From assembly GCA_021300015.1 (NCBI GenBank), contig JAJTFB010000023.1:1-35166 (forward strand): DNA of 35,166 nt. Reading direction: 5' to 3'. The position numbers and the translations under genes are program-made. Source of the DNA: Pirellula sp. (GTDB lineage: Bacteria > Planctomycetota > Planctomycetia > Pirellulales > Pirellulaceae). Positions 24,857-32,315 of the stretch are shown in pieces; position 1 is the stretch's first letter; every line of letters begins with the position of its first letter. The notes below the pieces were generated by a model, which had not been told where the DNA came from, made no database searches, and was given only the letters and a program-made list of their open reading frames with translations.

Positions 24857-25948
24857 ATGAACGAAACGCGGTACGACTGGCTTGGCGATCGTTGGGTCAT
24901 CTTTGCTCCCAACCGTATCCTGCGTCCTGACAACTACCGCGATCCGTCCAGACCCAAACCAAACCTCACGTCGTTGGCCCCGACAGATCGAATCACCGAC
25001 GAACAGTGCCCTTTTTGCTCAGGTCACGAGCAACAAACCCCACCCCCGACTCTCGTTCTGAAAACCCCTTCGGCCCACGATTGGTCGGTCCGAGTCGTCC
25101 CGAACAAATTCCCCGCCTTCGATTCGGCCAACGAAAGCCCCCTTTGCACTGCCCCCCATTGCACCTCGACCAACAACTCGGAGCTGTTCCTACGAAAACA
25201 AACTCGCGGCGGGCACGAAGTGATCATCGAAGCCCCTAACCACATCCAAAGCATCACTCAATTGCCTACCGAACACGCCGCTCTGATCTTCGAAGCTTAC
25301 CAAGAGCGATTGCGGTACTGGCGAAGCGTCCATGCAATGCGCTATGCGGTGGTCTTTAAAAACAACGGAGCCGATGCAGGAGCCTCCCTGGTCCATGCCC
25401 ATAGCCAATTGATCTGCACCGATTTCCTACCCACCGATGTACTCAAAACCCAATTGCGATCCAACGAGTACTTTCAGTCCCATCGCAGATGCTACGCTTG
25501 CGATGTGCTCGAAAAAGAAATCCAGGCGAGCCAACGGATCGTCGCCCAAACCGATTCCTTCGTCGCCCTGTGCCCATTCGCATCGCGTCTCCCCTACAGC
25601 GTCTCAATCCTGCCAATCGAACACCAGTCGGCCTTCGAGGAATGCTCCCCCTGCCAACTCGTCGAACTGGCTCGACTTGTCCAGTGGACTCTGCGATCCA
25701 TCGAATGCGAACATCCTCAAACCGCCTACAACTACGTCCTTCAAACCGCCCCACTCGATGCCCACAATCCAGCAGCCTTCCACTGGCGCCTGAAAGTCCT
25801 CCCGCGATTGATCAAAGTCGCCGGCTTCGAATGGAGCTCCGATTGCTACATCAATACCGTCCTACCCGAAGAGGCCGCAAAAGCACTAGGACGCCACATC
25901 CCCACGGGCCTCTCGGAAAAATCCCTCTCGCAATCCGCAATAGCATAA
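24857..25948 (+). CDS. HIT-superfamily hexose-1-phosphate nucleotidyltransferase (GalT or ADP-glucose phosphorylase-like)
   Basis: A 363-residue protein of the GalT branch of the HIT superfamily. A zinc-site CPFC is at 51-54 (CPFCSGHEQQTPPP). The catalytic region reads FKNNGADAGASLVHAHSQ, with nucleophile His182 in the H180-x-H182-x-Q184 triad. By family knowledge, GalT swaps UMP between UDP-glucose and galactose-1-phosphate. The GASL-H-x-H-S-Q form is closer to the plant-type ADP-glucose phosphorylase than to the NPHPHGQ form of E. coli GalT. Its position next to glgA, which uses ADP-glucose, fits that reading. The substrate is therefore left open. It converges on the AIG1-like gene. Confidence 0.85.
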   Translation: MNETRYDWLGDRWVIFAPNRILRPDNYRDPSRPKPNLTSLAPTDRITDEQCPFCSGHEQQTPPPTLVLKTPSAHDWSVRVVPNKFPAFDSANESPLCTAPHCTSTNNSELFLRKQTRGGHEVIIEAPNHIQSITQLPTEHAALIFEAYQERLRYWRSVHAMRYAVVFKNNGADAGASLVHAHSQLICTDFLPTDVLKTQLRSNEYFQSHRRCYACDVLEKEIQASQRIVAQTDSFVALCPFASRLPYSVSILPIEHQSAFEECSPCQLVELARLVQWTLRSIECEHPQTAYNYVLQTAPLDAHNPAAFHWRLKVLPRLIKVAGFEWSSDCYINTVLPEEAAKALGRHIPTGLSEKSLSQSAIA

Positions 25949-26040
25949 AGCGATCAACCTAGTTCGTGCATTCCATCGGATTTCGTCGTACTCCGTCCAT
26001 TCAAGCGATATCGACCGGCTCGGCTGCCTCTTGCCGACTT

Positions 26041-26661
26041 CTATCCCCGCCGACTTCTTTCCCCACGGGGCACCAACAACAGGATCAATCCAATCAGCCC
26101 GCATGCGATCAAAAGTATCACACCACTGACGATCCCTACTGCCAACCAACCACCCGCCTGATACGGACTCAAGAATGGATATGGATACCAACCGGTGATG
26201 GCCCCTCGCAACAGCGAGAAAAACAAAAATCCCAACGGATACACAAGCCACCGAAGCGATCGGCGATACCCAGGGCGATTCCTAGGCGGATCGACGACCC
26301 AATCGAATAACACCCATAAAGGCATCAGCAAATGATGCACCCCATCGGCCACCGGATCGACGATCTCCTTGACCATCGGCAACTGCGATAACAACACCGC
26401 ATACACCAAGCCCGTAATCGTCAAATACAACACCGATGCCCCGCGCAAAGCCGCTTGCGTCCCTTCGGATAACCCCAGACCACCCAAAGCGGAAATCACC
26501 AAAACCCCAATCGCAATCAGATTGGCCTGAATGGTGAAGAAACTAAAGAAAGGACCAAGCTCAAATCGACCGATAGCGATCAAGTGATTGGCTTGCAAAA
26601 ATATCGCAGCGATCGAGACGGCGACCAAGACCCATCGCAATAGATTCAATCCGCCGATCAT
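26041..26661 (-). CDS. Six-helix membrane protein resembling Pr6Pr / FAR-17a-AIG1
   Basis: A 206-residue integral membrane protein with about six helices (near 5-25, 37-58, 72-92, 108-122, 133-152 and 167-195). FFTIQANLI at 41-49 and ADGVHHLLMPLWVLFDW at 105-121 match the pattern of the FAR-17a/AIG1-like superfamily, known in bacteria as Pr6Pr-type proteins. In the human members AIG1 and ADTRP, a membrane-embedded Thr and His hydrolyse fatty acid esters of hydroxy fatty acids. The equivalents here would be Thr43 and His109 or His110. Its ATG directly follows the stop of the alpha/beta hydrolase gene (TAGATG), so translation is probably coupled. The activity is inferred. Confidence 0.75.
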   Translation of the reverse strand: MIGGLNLLRWVLVAVSIAAIFLQANHLIAIGRFELGPFFSFFTIQANLIAIGVLVISALGGLGLSEGTQAALRGASVLYLTITGLVYAVLLSQLPMVKEIVDPVADGVHHLLMPLWVLFDWVVDPPRNRPGYRRSLRWLVYPLGFLFFSLLRGAITGWYPYPFLSPYQAGGWLAVGIVSGVILLIACGLIGLILLLVPRGERSRRG

Positions 26662-28206
26662 CTATCGAAGCCTCCGATCAAAGAACGCAAATACATCATC
26701 CAAAGCCGCTTGCACGATCACCATGTGCTCGACATCCGCGTACTCCCGATACTCCACCTCGCACCCGAGGCGTTCAAGCTGCTGGCTGAGCCTCTTGGCC
26801 CCAGACTTGCCAAAATCTCGATCCCCCGCCCCAACATAAAAAGGGACCCTGCGGATCGCGTCGCTCGGAATCACTCCACCCCCTCCACCCAAAGCCGCTA
26901 CACCCCGAACCCATTCGGGATGCTTGCTGACCTGAGTCATCGCTTGGGCCGCACCCATCGAATGACCAACAAGCATCACCCTGGTGCGATCCACCGGCAG
27001 AATCTCCGACAAGGCCTCGACCATCTGCTCTACATCCATACCCAATCCCGCCAGCGTCTGACGAGGCGAAACGACAATCCATCGCCGCTGACGACCAAGC
27101 TCTATCAAACGGCCCGCCCCATACGTCTGGAAAAACATGTTCTCGCTGCCGCCGGCTCCATGCAAAGCGATCAACAACGGAAGCTTCAATTCAGAATCCT
27201 TTGCGTCATACTCAGGTACCTCCATCCGAACCACCTGGGTCGATTTCTCCCGACTCAGTTGCATCCACTTCCAACCCGGCGTACTCACCCATTCTCCAAA
27301 CGCTCCAGTCATCGAAGCCTCTTGAGTGGAGTTCGGTGCAGCGATCTGTTCGAAATCACGCAGGAGCCGATTCCATGGCAAATCGATCTCGAACGATGTG
27401 CCCTTGCGGCCTCGACTAAGCTCTTTGGCTAAGAACTTTGCCGTGCTCCTGGACGTATGCCCCGGCTCCTTACGGACCGACTCTATCCATTGCTCCATAC
27501 GTCCAAAACGATCCTCCGTTCGCTCGACCAAAGACACCGATGGACAAAGCCAATCGGATACCCCAGAGGCCACCCCTTCCCGTAAACATTCAATCAAGTA
27601 ATCGCCCGGAGCAAGCCCCCCCAAATCCAGTTCAAACGGCTCACCCGAAACCAAAGAGACACTCCTACGCAAAAGTGGCTCTCCTGCCCTTGCCCCACTC
27701 CCCGAATCCCTCACGCGGGGGTCAGACCAAGGCCACAGACTCAGGACAACCTCATGCCGCTTCGCCAATCCATCAGTACCCTCGTTCGCCGCTGCCGAAT
27801 CGTAGAAAACACTCGCTCGGCCCCGTACCACCGGATCCTTCACATCCAATAACGTCTTCTCAAACTCCAACTTCCATCGAAGACCTTCAAGCCGCTCGAC
27901 CTGCTCGGATTCCTCAACCCCGGTGACCTGCAACCAACCCTGATCCAAAAACTTGCCCGCTCGACCAAGCTGCAAACCGAAAAAACTCCCCACCGCTTGC
28001 TCCATCGATGCCGTGCTCCGCGACCGCGATTCCACATCAGCATCCTGCCATGCCCGCTCGAATCGCTCGAGACGACGGCCCAGTTGATACCGGTCCTGGG
28101 CCGACTGGCAAATCCCAAGCTCAGGCAACAAAATCCAAGCAACCACCGAAGCCCAAACCAGCCGAAAGACGAAACCGCCGAAAGATAAAGGAGCCGATTT
28201 TCCCAT
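26662..28206 (-). CDS. Exported alpha/beta hydrolase
   Basis: A 514-residue protein. A signal peptide or anchor covers about 1-34 (FRLVWASVVAWILLPELGICQS). The next 300 residues are a helical and beta-rich N-terminal region of unknown type. The C-terminal alpha/beta hydrolase domain has an oxyanion HGAGG at 349-353, nucleophile elbow GHSMG at 414-418 (Ser416), an acid candidate in GAGDRD (Asp462) and a His in VEHMV (His494). It resembles PHB-depolymerase or dienelactone-hydrolase-type esterases. ATG 28206 is chosen for the signal peptide; 28272 is in frame upstream. The gene is coupled to the AIG1-like gene and divergent from the dockerin gene. The substrate is unknown. Confidence 0.82.
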   Translation of the reverse strand: MGKSAPLSFGGFVFRLVWASVVAWILLPELGICQSAQDRYQLGRRLERFERAWQDADVESRSRSTASMEQAVGSFFGLQLGRAGKFLDQGWLQVTGVEESEQVERLEGLRWKLEFEKTLLDVKDPVVRGRASVFYDSAAANEGTDGLAKRHEVVLSLWPWSDPRVRDSGSGARAGEPLLRRSVSLVSGEPFELDLGGLAPGDYLIECLREGVASGVSDWLCPSVSLVERTEDRFGRMEQWIESVRKEPGHTSRSTAKFLAKELSRGRKGTSFEIDLPWNRLLRDFEQIAAPNSTQEASMTGAFGEWVSTPGWKWMQLSREKSTQVVRMEVPEYDAKDSELKLPLLIALHGAGGSENMFFQTYGAGRLIELGRQRRWIVVSPRQTLAGLGMDVEQMVEALSEILPVDRTRVMLVGHSMGAAQAMTQVSKHPEWVRGVAALGGGGGVIPSDAIRRVPFYVGAGDRDFGKSGAKRLSQQLERLGCEVEYREYADVEHMVIVQAALDDVFAFFDRRLR

Positions 28207-28365
28207 TAAACAACCTGTTTTGAAAAAAGTCTCAGGGAATTCCTTCCCTATCCCTGCCGTTCTTGGATACATTAGTTGTCACACACACTCACTCAGTCCG
28301 GGCATTGTACTGGATTCACAACGTCCATTGTCGAAGAGCAAAGCCGTCCAACGGAGGGTTTGTGC

Positions 28366-30639
28366 ATGAAATACCACCGCCGCTTAATCATCGATCTTCT
28401 CGAACAACGACGCCTATTTGCAGGCCTTGACGTTCGAATCTTCGAAGACCCACGATCCTCGCGTTCGCTCGAGCCCAACAGTTCCCCCGCAATCGAACGC
28501 GTTGTCTTCTTAGACCTCAATGCCGATGGAGCCCAACAAGCCTCCGAGCCGATCAGCATCTCCGATCTCGATGGCATCGCTCGATTCAGGAACCTTCAGT
28601 CGGGGTCCTATCTTGTTAGACTTTTAGGCGCCTCGAAATCGCAACTGCAAACCACCGATACCCAGCCTGCTCCCACAGGATCCTGGACCGGGGATGTAGG
28701 GGCCCTCCAACCCATCGCTTGGATCTCAGACTCCGTAGGCTGGTTCGCCTCGAACCAATCGCTCATCCAATTCGATATCGAGCAATCCATTCGCCTGAGC
28801 GAAATCCCACTGCCAGGCCGAATCCTTTCCGTCACAAGCGATCTCCAAAACCGTGGCCTCGCACTCGTGGCTTACCCCAACAACAATACCGAACTGATCG
28901 CTTTCGATCTCCAACTCGGACAAATCCAACGCTCGGATCCGTCCTCGGGGGCAACCCTAGGCTCCTCGATCCACGCACCTACGGCCAAAGAACTCGTTTC
29001 CATCAGCGAAAACCGATTCCTGCGGCAATCGAATCCCCAAGGAGATTCCCTGGAGTGGATCCCTCCCATAGATGCTTGGGATCAAAATCCAACGCTTGAA
29101 ACCAAACTCAGTGGTATCGCACCCCATGCGCAAATCCATACCGTTGGCTCCCAAGGAATCCTCATCGCCGAATCGCTCGACCAGGGCACCCGAATCTCCC
29201 TGTTCCATTACGACGGGCAGTCCTTTGAACTAGTCGCCGAAAGAAGCTTCAACGCGTTCGTGCGATTCTCGAGCGCAAGCCCCGATGGGAAAACCATCTC
29301 GCTTGAAACCAACCAAGGAATCGAAATTGTTTCCATAGCCCCCGGGCTTCCAACGGCCCTGATCCTCCAGAACGCCGCAGGGCCGAGTGCCTTCGACACT
29401 AGTAGAGGGCTTCTCTGGTCGCTCTCCAATGCAAGTCCCTCAAGGTTGATCGGTTGGACACTCACCCAGGGCCTCAGAGCCTTCGATGTCCTTTTAGCCG
29501 ATGCAGGAAACGCCGACCAATCCGCAAGAATACAACTCTCCCTGGGTTTCAAAAACGATACGCTCATCGGACTGCGAGACGGACAAATCTACCGCCACGC
29601 ACTTAGCCTCACCAACAAAACCATCGCACAGGTCGTCGACCAAGCGATCGAGCAAGTCGCCATCGGTATTCGAAATCGGTCCGAAAACAATCCGCCCGTG
29701 CTGAGAAGCCTACCGAGTGTCCAAGCGACCGAAGATTCACCCAAATCCATCCATACATCCGAGTGGGCCCAAGCAACCAGCGACAGCGACGGTGACTTTG
29801 TTCATTACATCCTCGTGAGCAACGGCCAACGCGGCTCGGTCTCCTGGTCCTCCAACGTCGGCGGAATCTTTACCCCCAATCCCAATGAAAATGGCCAAGA
29901 TCAAATCGTCGTACAAGCCTACGACGGACGCTCATGGTCCACACCGCAAACCGTCGGAATCCAAATTCAGGCCGTTAACGACGCCCCCCAAGGCCTCCTC
30001 TATAGCGGAGTTCTTGCCATTCCAGAAAATCGACCAGGCTACGTCCTAGGAAGCCTATCGATCATCGATCCAGACGCGAACGAAGTCTTCGATTACTCCG
30101 TTTCGGACAGCCGTTTTGAAATCTCCGGCTCCACCCTCAAGGTTCGAGATACCGCGCTGATACCCTACCAAGCCCCCGGTTGGATCGATCTGATTCTGAC
30201 GGCACGCTCAAGGACCAATGGAGACTCCATCCAACGCGCCGAACGGATCTTCATCATCAAAGATCCCACACCCTTCCACAACGATGCCAATCCAGCCGAT
30301 GTCGACGGTGACGGGTCCGTCACACCGCTCGACCCCTTGATCATCATCAACTACATCAACACCAAAGGCTCTGGTCAAATCAAACCCCCATCAGAGGGGG
30401 AAGCCAGCAACGATTTTGATGTCGATGGAGACGGCCAAGTCACCCCGCTAGACATCCTCATTGTCATCAATGCTCTGAACCAATCCTCCGCAGCCGCAGA
30501 AGGGGAAGCCCCCATTCGGGATTCGCGACCGACCGTTGTTCCTCCGCCAATCCTTCCGGTCCTTCCGGGAATTCGGCCACAAGCGGCCCCTCTGAGCGAC
30601 AGCGACGATCCACTCGGGTTGAGAAAATCGAAGAGATAG
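28366..30639 (+). CDS. Large secreted protein with cadherin-like and dockerin type I domains
   Basis: A 757-residue extracellular protein. The N-terminus RRLIIDLLEQRRLFAG resembles the planctomycete extracellular motif (Planc_extracel) that marks many exported giant proteins. An SdrD/Cna-B-like segment follows (VFLDLNADGAQQ...GIARFRNLQSGSYLVRL), then a region with WD/YncE-like propeller features, and cadherin-like or VCBS-like domains around 440-640 (PSVQATEDSP, NENGQDQIVVQAYDG, AVNDAP). Two dockerin repeats lie at about 645-705, each with a calcium loop DVDGDGxVTPLD. GGAGG lies eight bases before ATG 28366. No cohesin is seen in the window. A Pro-rich tail ends the protein. Confidence 0.85.
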   Translation: MKYHRRLIIDLLEQRRLFAGLDVRIFEDPRSSRSLEPNSSPAIERVVFLDLNADGAQQASEPISISDLDGIARFRNLQSGSYLVRLLGASKSQLQTTDTQPAPTGSWTGDVGALQPIAWISDSVGWFASNQSLIQFDIEQSIRLSEIPLPGRILSVTSDLQNRGLALVAYPNNNTELIAFDLQLGQIQRSDPSSGATLGSSIHAPTAKELVSISENRFLRQSNPQGDSLEWIPPIDAWDQNPTLETKLSGIAPHAQIHTVGSQGILIAESLDQGTRISLFHYDGQSFELVAERSFNAFVRFSSASPDGKTISLETNQGIEIVSIAPGLPTALILQNAAGPSAFDTSRGLLWSLSNASPSRLIGWTLTQGLRAFDVLLADAGNADQSARIQLSLGFKNDTLIGLRDGQIYRHALSLTNKTIAQVVDQAIEQVAIGIRNRSENNPPVLRSLPSVQATEDSPKSIHTSEWAQATSDSDGDFVHYILVSNGQRGSVSWSSNVGGIFTPNPNENGQDQIVVQAYDGRSWSTPQTVGIQIQAVNDAPQGLLYSGVLAIPENRPGYVLGSLSIIDPDANEVFDYSVSDSRFEISGSTLKVRDTALIPYQAPGWIDLILTARSRTNGDSIQRAERIFIIKDPTPFHNDANPADVDGDGSVTPLDPLIIINYINTKGSGQIKPPSEGEASNDFDVDGDGQVTPLDILIVINALNQSSAAAEGEAPIRDSRPTVVPPPILPVLPGIRPQAAPLSDSDDPLGLRKSKR

Positions 30640-30670
30640 ACGCTCCTGCGAGCTCCTCGATCTGATTTGC

Positions 30671-30692
30671 GATCGACCTGCACAGGTCGATC
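30671..30692. repeat. Perfect 22-bp inverted repeat downstream of the dockerin gene
   Basis: GATCGACCTG (30671-30680) and CAGGTCGATC (30683-30692) are perfect inverted arms with a CA spacer. The site lies 31 bases after the dockerin gene stop and 182 bases before the response regulator. A run of six T residues follows 15 bases later. It could be a terminator hairpin or a dimeric operator for the LuxR-type gene. Confidence 0.7.
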
Positions 30693-30873
30693 TCGTGCTC
30701 CCAATATTTTTTGTGCGTGGCACTCGAAATTCGATATTTTCGAGCAATAGACGTTTTCTATTTTGATAGACTATTGAATTCTGGGGTATCGCAAAATCCC
30801 CAGCCTTATCCCTTTATACTCTCCTCATCATCCACTCGATCAGACTCTCCGCAAGGCGATCTGAGCAGTACCA

Positions 30874-31530
30874 ATGTCGTTACGCATCTGCTGCATCGAC
30901 GATAATCCGATCTGCATTCATGGCTTAAAGAACGCATTAAGTTCTGCTGGCCATCAGATGGTCGGCTCGCTCGATCGACACTCGCAAATCGAAACGTTTT
31001 TAGAGAATAGCCCGTGCGATGTATTGATTTCGGAATTGCGCGTCGGGGATTTCGATCTGCTCGAACGATGCCATCAAGTGATGGGAAAATACATCGAGAG
31101 CAAATGGATCATTTATTCCTATGACGAAAATCCGACGCATGTGGCACGAGCAAGTGCCCTGAATGCCTGGGACTATATCCCCAAACGATACACGGTGCAG
31201 CGACTTATTCAGTCTTGCGAATCCGTCCGAACAGGACATCGAATGCCCGAATCGCTCGTCGGCCTAGCCAAAACATTCCTCACTGGCCATCATAAACCCG
31301 CCGAGTCGATTCCGGTTCCACTGACGAAACGCGAGCATCAAATCCTCATCCATCTTTCGCTAGGGTTGAGCAATCGAGACATCAGCAAGTCGCTGAGCAT
31401 AAGTCTAGAGACCGTCAAAGAGCACGTGCAGAACGTTCTGCGCAAGCTAAAGATCAGCGATCGTACTGCCGCAGCGATTTGGTCGCTCCGCAACGGCGTC
31501 CCCACCTTGAATTTCGACCATCCATCCTAA
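30874..31530 (+). CDS. LuxR-type response regulator with atypical receiver
   Basis: A 218-residue NarL/FixJ-type regulator. The receiver has the acidic pair Asp9-Asp10 (CCIDDNP), Ser81 in IIYSYDEN and Lys in YIPKR. The phospho-acceptor position, normally Asp in LLDIRMP, is Glu54 in LISELRVGD. The C-terminal LuxR helix-turn-helix is complete: LTKREHQILIHLSLGLSNRDISKSL, SLETVKEHVQNVLRKL. With Glu at that position the protein may be locked in an active-like state or controlled without phosphorylation. No histidine kinase is adjacent. The Shine-Dalgarno sequence is weak. Targets are unknown; the upstream palindromes are candidates. Confidence 0.9.
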   Translation: MSLRICCIDDNPICIHGLKNALSSAGHQMVGSLDRHSQIETFLENSPCDVLISELRVGDFDLLERCHQVMGKYIESKWIIYSYDENPTHVARASALNAWDYIPKRYTVQRLIQSCESVRTGHRMPESLVGLAKTFLTGHHKPAESIPVPLTKREHQILIHLSLGLSNRDISKSLSISLETVKEHVQNVLRKLKISDRTAAAIWSLRNGVPTLNFDHPS

Positions 31531-31611
31531 CGACAACCCCAACCCATAGACTCAACGGCTCCCCACACTCTTCTTTCCCACCGTTTGATTCCCAACCCTC
31601 TTTTCCCCCCA

Positions 31612-31689
31612 TCGTTCTTCCCCCCTTCGTTCTTCCCTCCTTCGTTCTTCCTCTCCTTCGTTCTTCCTCTCCTTCGTTCTTCCTCTCTG
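31612..31689. repeat. Pyrimidine-rich tandem array, about 5 units of 15-16 bp
   Basis: Units at 31612, 31627, 31642, 31658 and 31674 all begin with TCGTTCTTCC and end in a short C/T run (CCCCT, CTCCT or CTCTCCT). The third and fourth units are identical. The strand bias (almost no G or A apart from the single G per unit) could allow triplex or slippage structures. Unit number is likely to vary between strains. Confidence 0.85.
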
Positions 31690-31892
31690 TGCTCTCTGTG
31701 TCTCTGTGTTTCAAAAAACCTCGTGCTCTATCCCCTGTAGCCGCAAGCGACCTCAAGGTACCCATTTCTCCTCAGAGAGTCCGTCAAGGCTAGGAACAAG
31801 TTCGGTCCGAAGTCCTGTGCGGTTCGAATTGGGCTGTGGAAGGCCGTGCTATCCTAGCCGAAGCACCGAGTGCAAATTCTCTGGGGTCTTAT

Positions 31893-31919
31893 TTCCGTGT
31901 GTTCCGAGTATTCCGTGGT
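31893..31919. repeat. Solo arm of the inverted-repeat element
   Basis: Its reverse complement matches the 27-bp left arm of the tandem element at 17-43 in 26 of 27 positions. The rest of the element is missing here. It abuts the stop codon of the small Cys-rich gene (31921-31923), the same position relative to a gene end as the tandem copy beside the adenosyltransferase. Confidence 0.75.
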
Positions 31920-31920
31920 T

Positions 31921-32199
31921 CTATCGGCTTTCCATCGGCCCTTCCGTGGGTGTTGCATTGGGATCGGGATCCTCAGGACAAACCGAGGTCGATTCACTCC
32001 AATAAGGGCAACTGTGGAGGGGTTGGCGAGGATACTTCGGCCACTGCGGTGGCGTATGAGCCGATTGGCACAACAAGAATACAGACCCGCGTCCACTTAC
32101 AATCGTCCGATGATCCCGGCAACTCAAACAGACCGATCCCCTGAGCAGCGGTTGCTCTCTGGCTAGATCGTCGGCCGATTCGAAATCACCATCGCTCAT
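31921..32199 (-). CDS. Small Cys-rich (zinc-ribbon-like) protein
   Basis: A 92-residue protein. The core CLSC at 24-27, IVSGRGSVFLLC at 33-44, WPKYPRQPLHSC at 53-64 and a further Cys74 form a CxxC-x16-C-x19-C pattern that could bind zinc. I recall short planctomycete hypothetical proteins of the type C-x2-C...SGKGSxFLLC...YPPQPVxxC, but cannot confirm this here. The N-terminus is acidic; the tail after residue 75 is Pro/Asp-rich and probably disordered. Overlapping frames on the other strand show no such pattern. The ribosome site is weak (AGTGAG). It is downstream of the glycosyltransferase on the same strand. No function is known. Confidence 0.5.
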   Translation of the reverse strand: MSDGDFESADDLAREQPLLRGSVCLSCRDHRTIVSGRGSVFLLCQSAHTPPQWPKYPRQPLHSCPYWSESTSVCPEDPDPNATPTEGPMESR

Positions 32200-32315
32200 A
32201 GAACGCTCACTATTCCAAATCTAACTTCAAAAGGGTGCGATAAGGTCACCGGCTAAACTCAACGGGGTTGTCGGGGGTATCGGGGGTATACCGAGGGCCG
32301 GCAAAAAATCGTCGC

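Larger units (their letters stand above)
31531..31920. other. 390-bp non-coding region with low-complexity and decayed repeats
   Basis: No gene that I can support lies here. The stretch holds a pyrimidine-rich tandem array (31612-31689), a CTGTGTCTCTGTGTTTC-type run at about 31685-31715, and a lone arm of the inverted-repeat element seen at the start of the window (31893-31919). Short reading frames on both strands show no family features. It looks like a graveyard of small repeats between the regulator gene and the small Cys-rich gene. Confidence 0.6.

Noticed and set aside
31836..32166. Two + strand frames of about 100 residues opposite the small Cys-rich gene
   Set aside because: They have no family features and overlap a frame with a plausible Cys pattern on the other strand.
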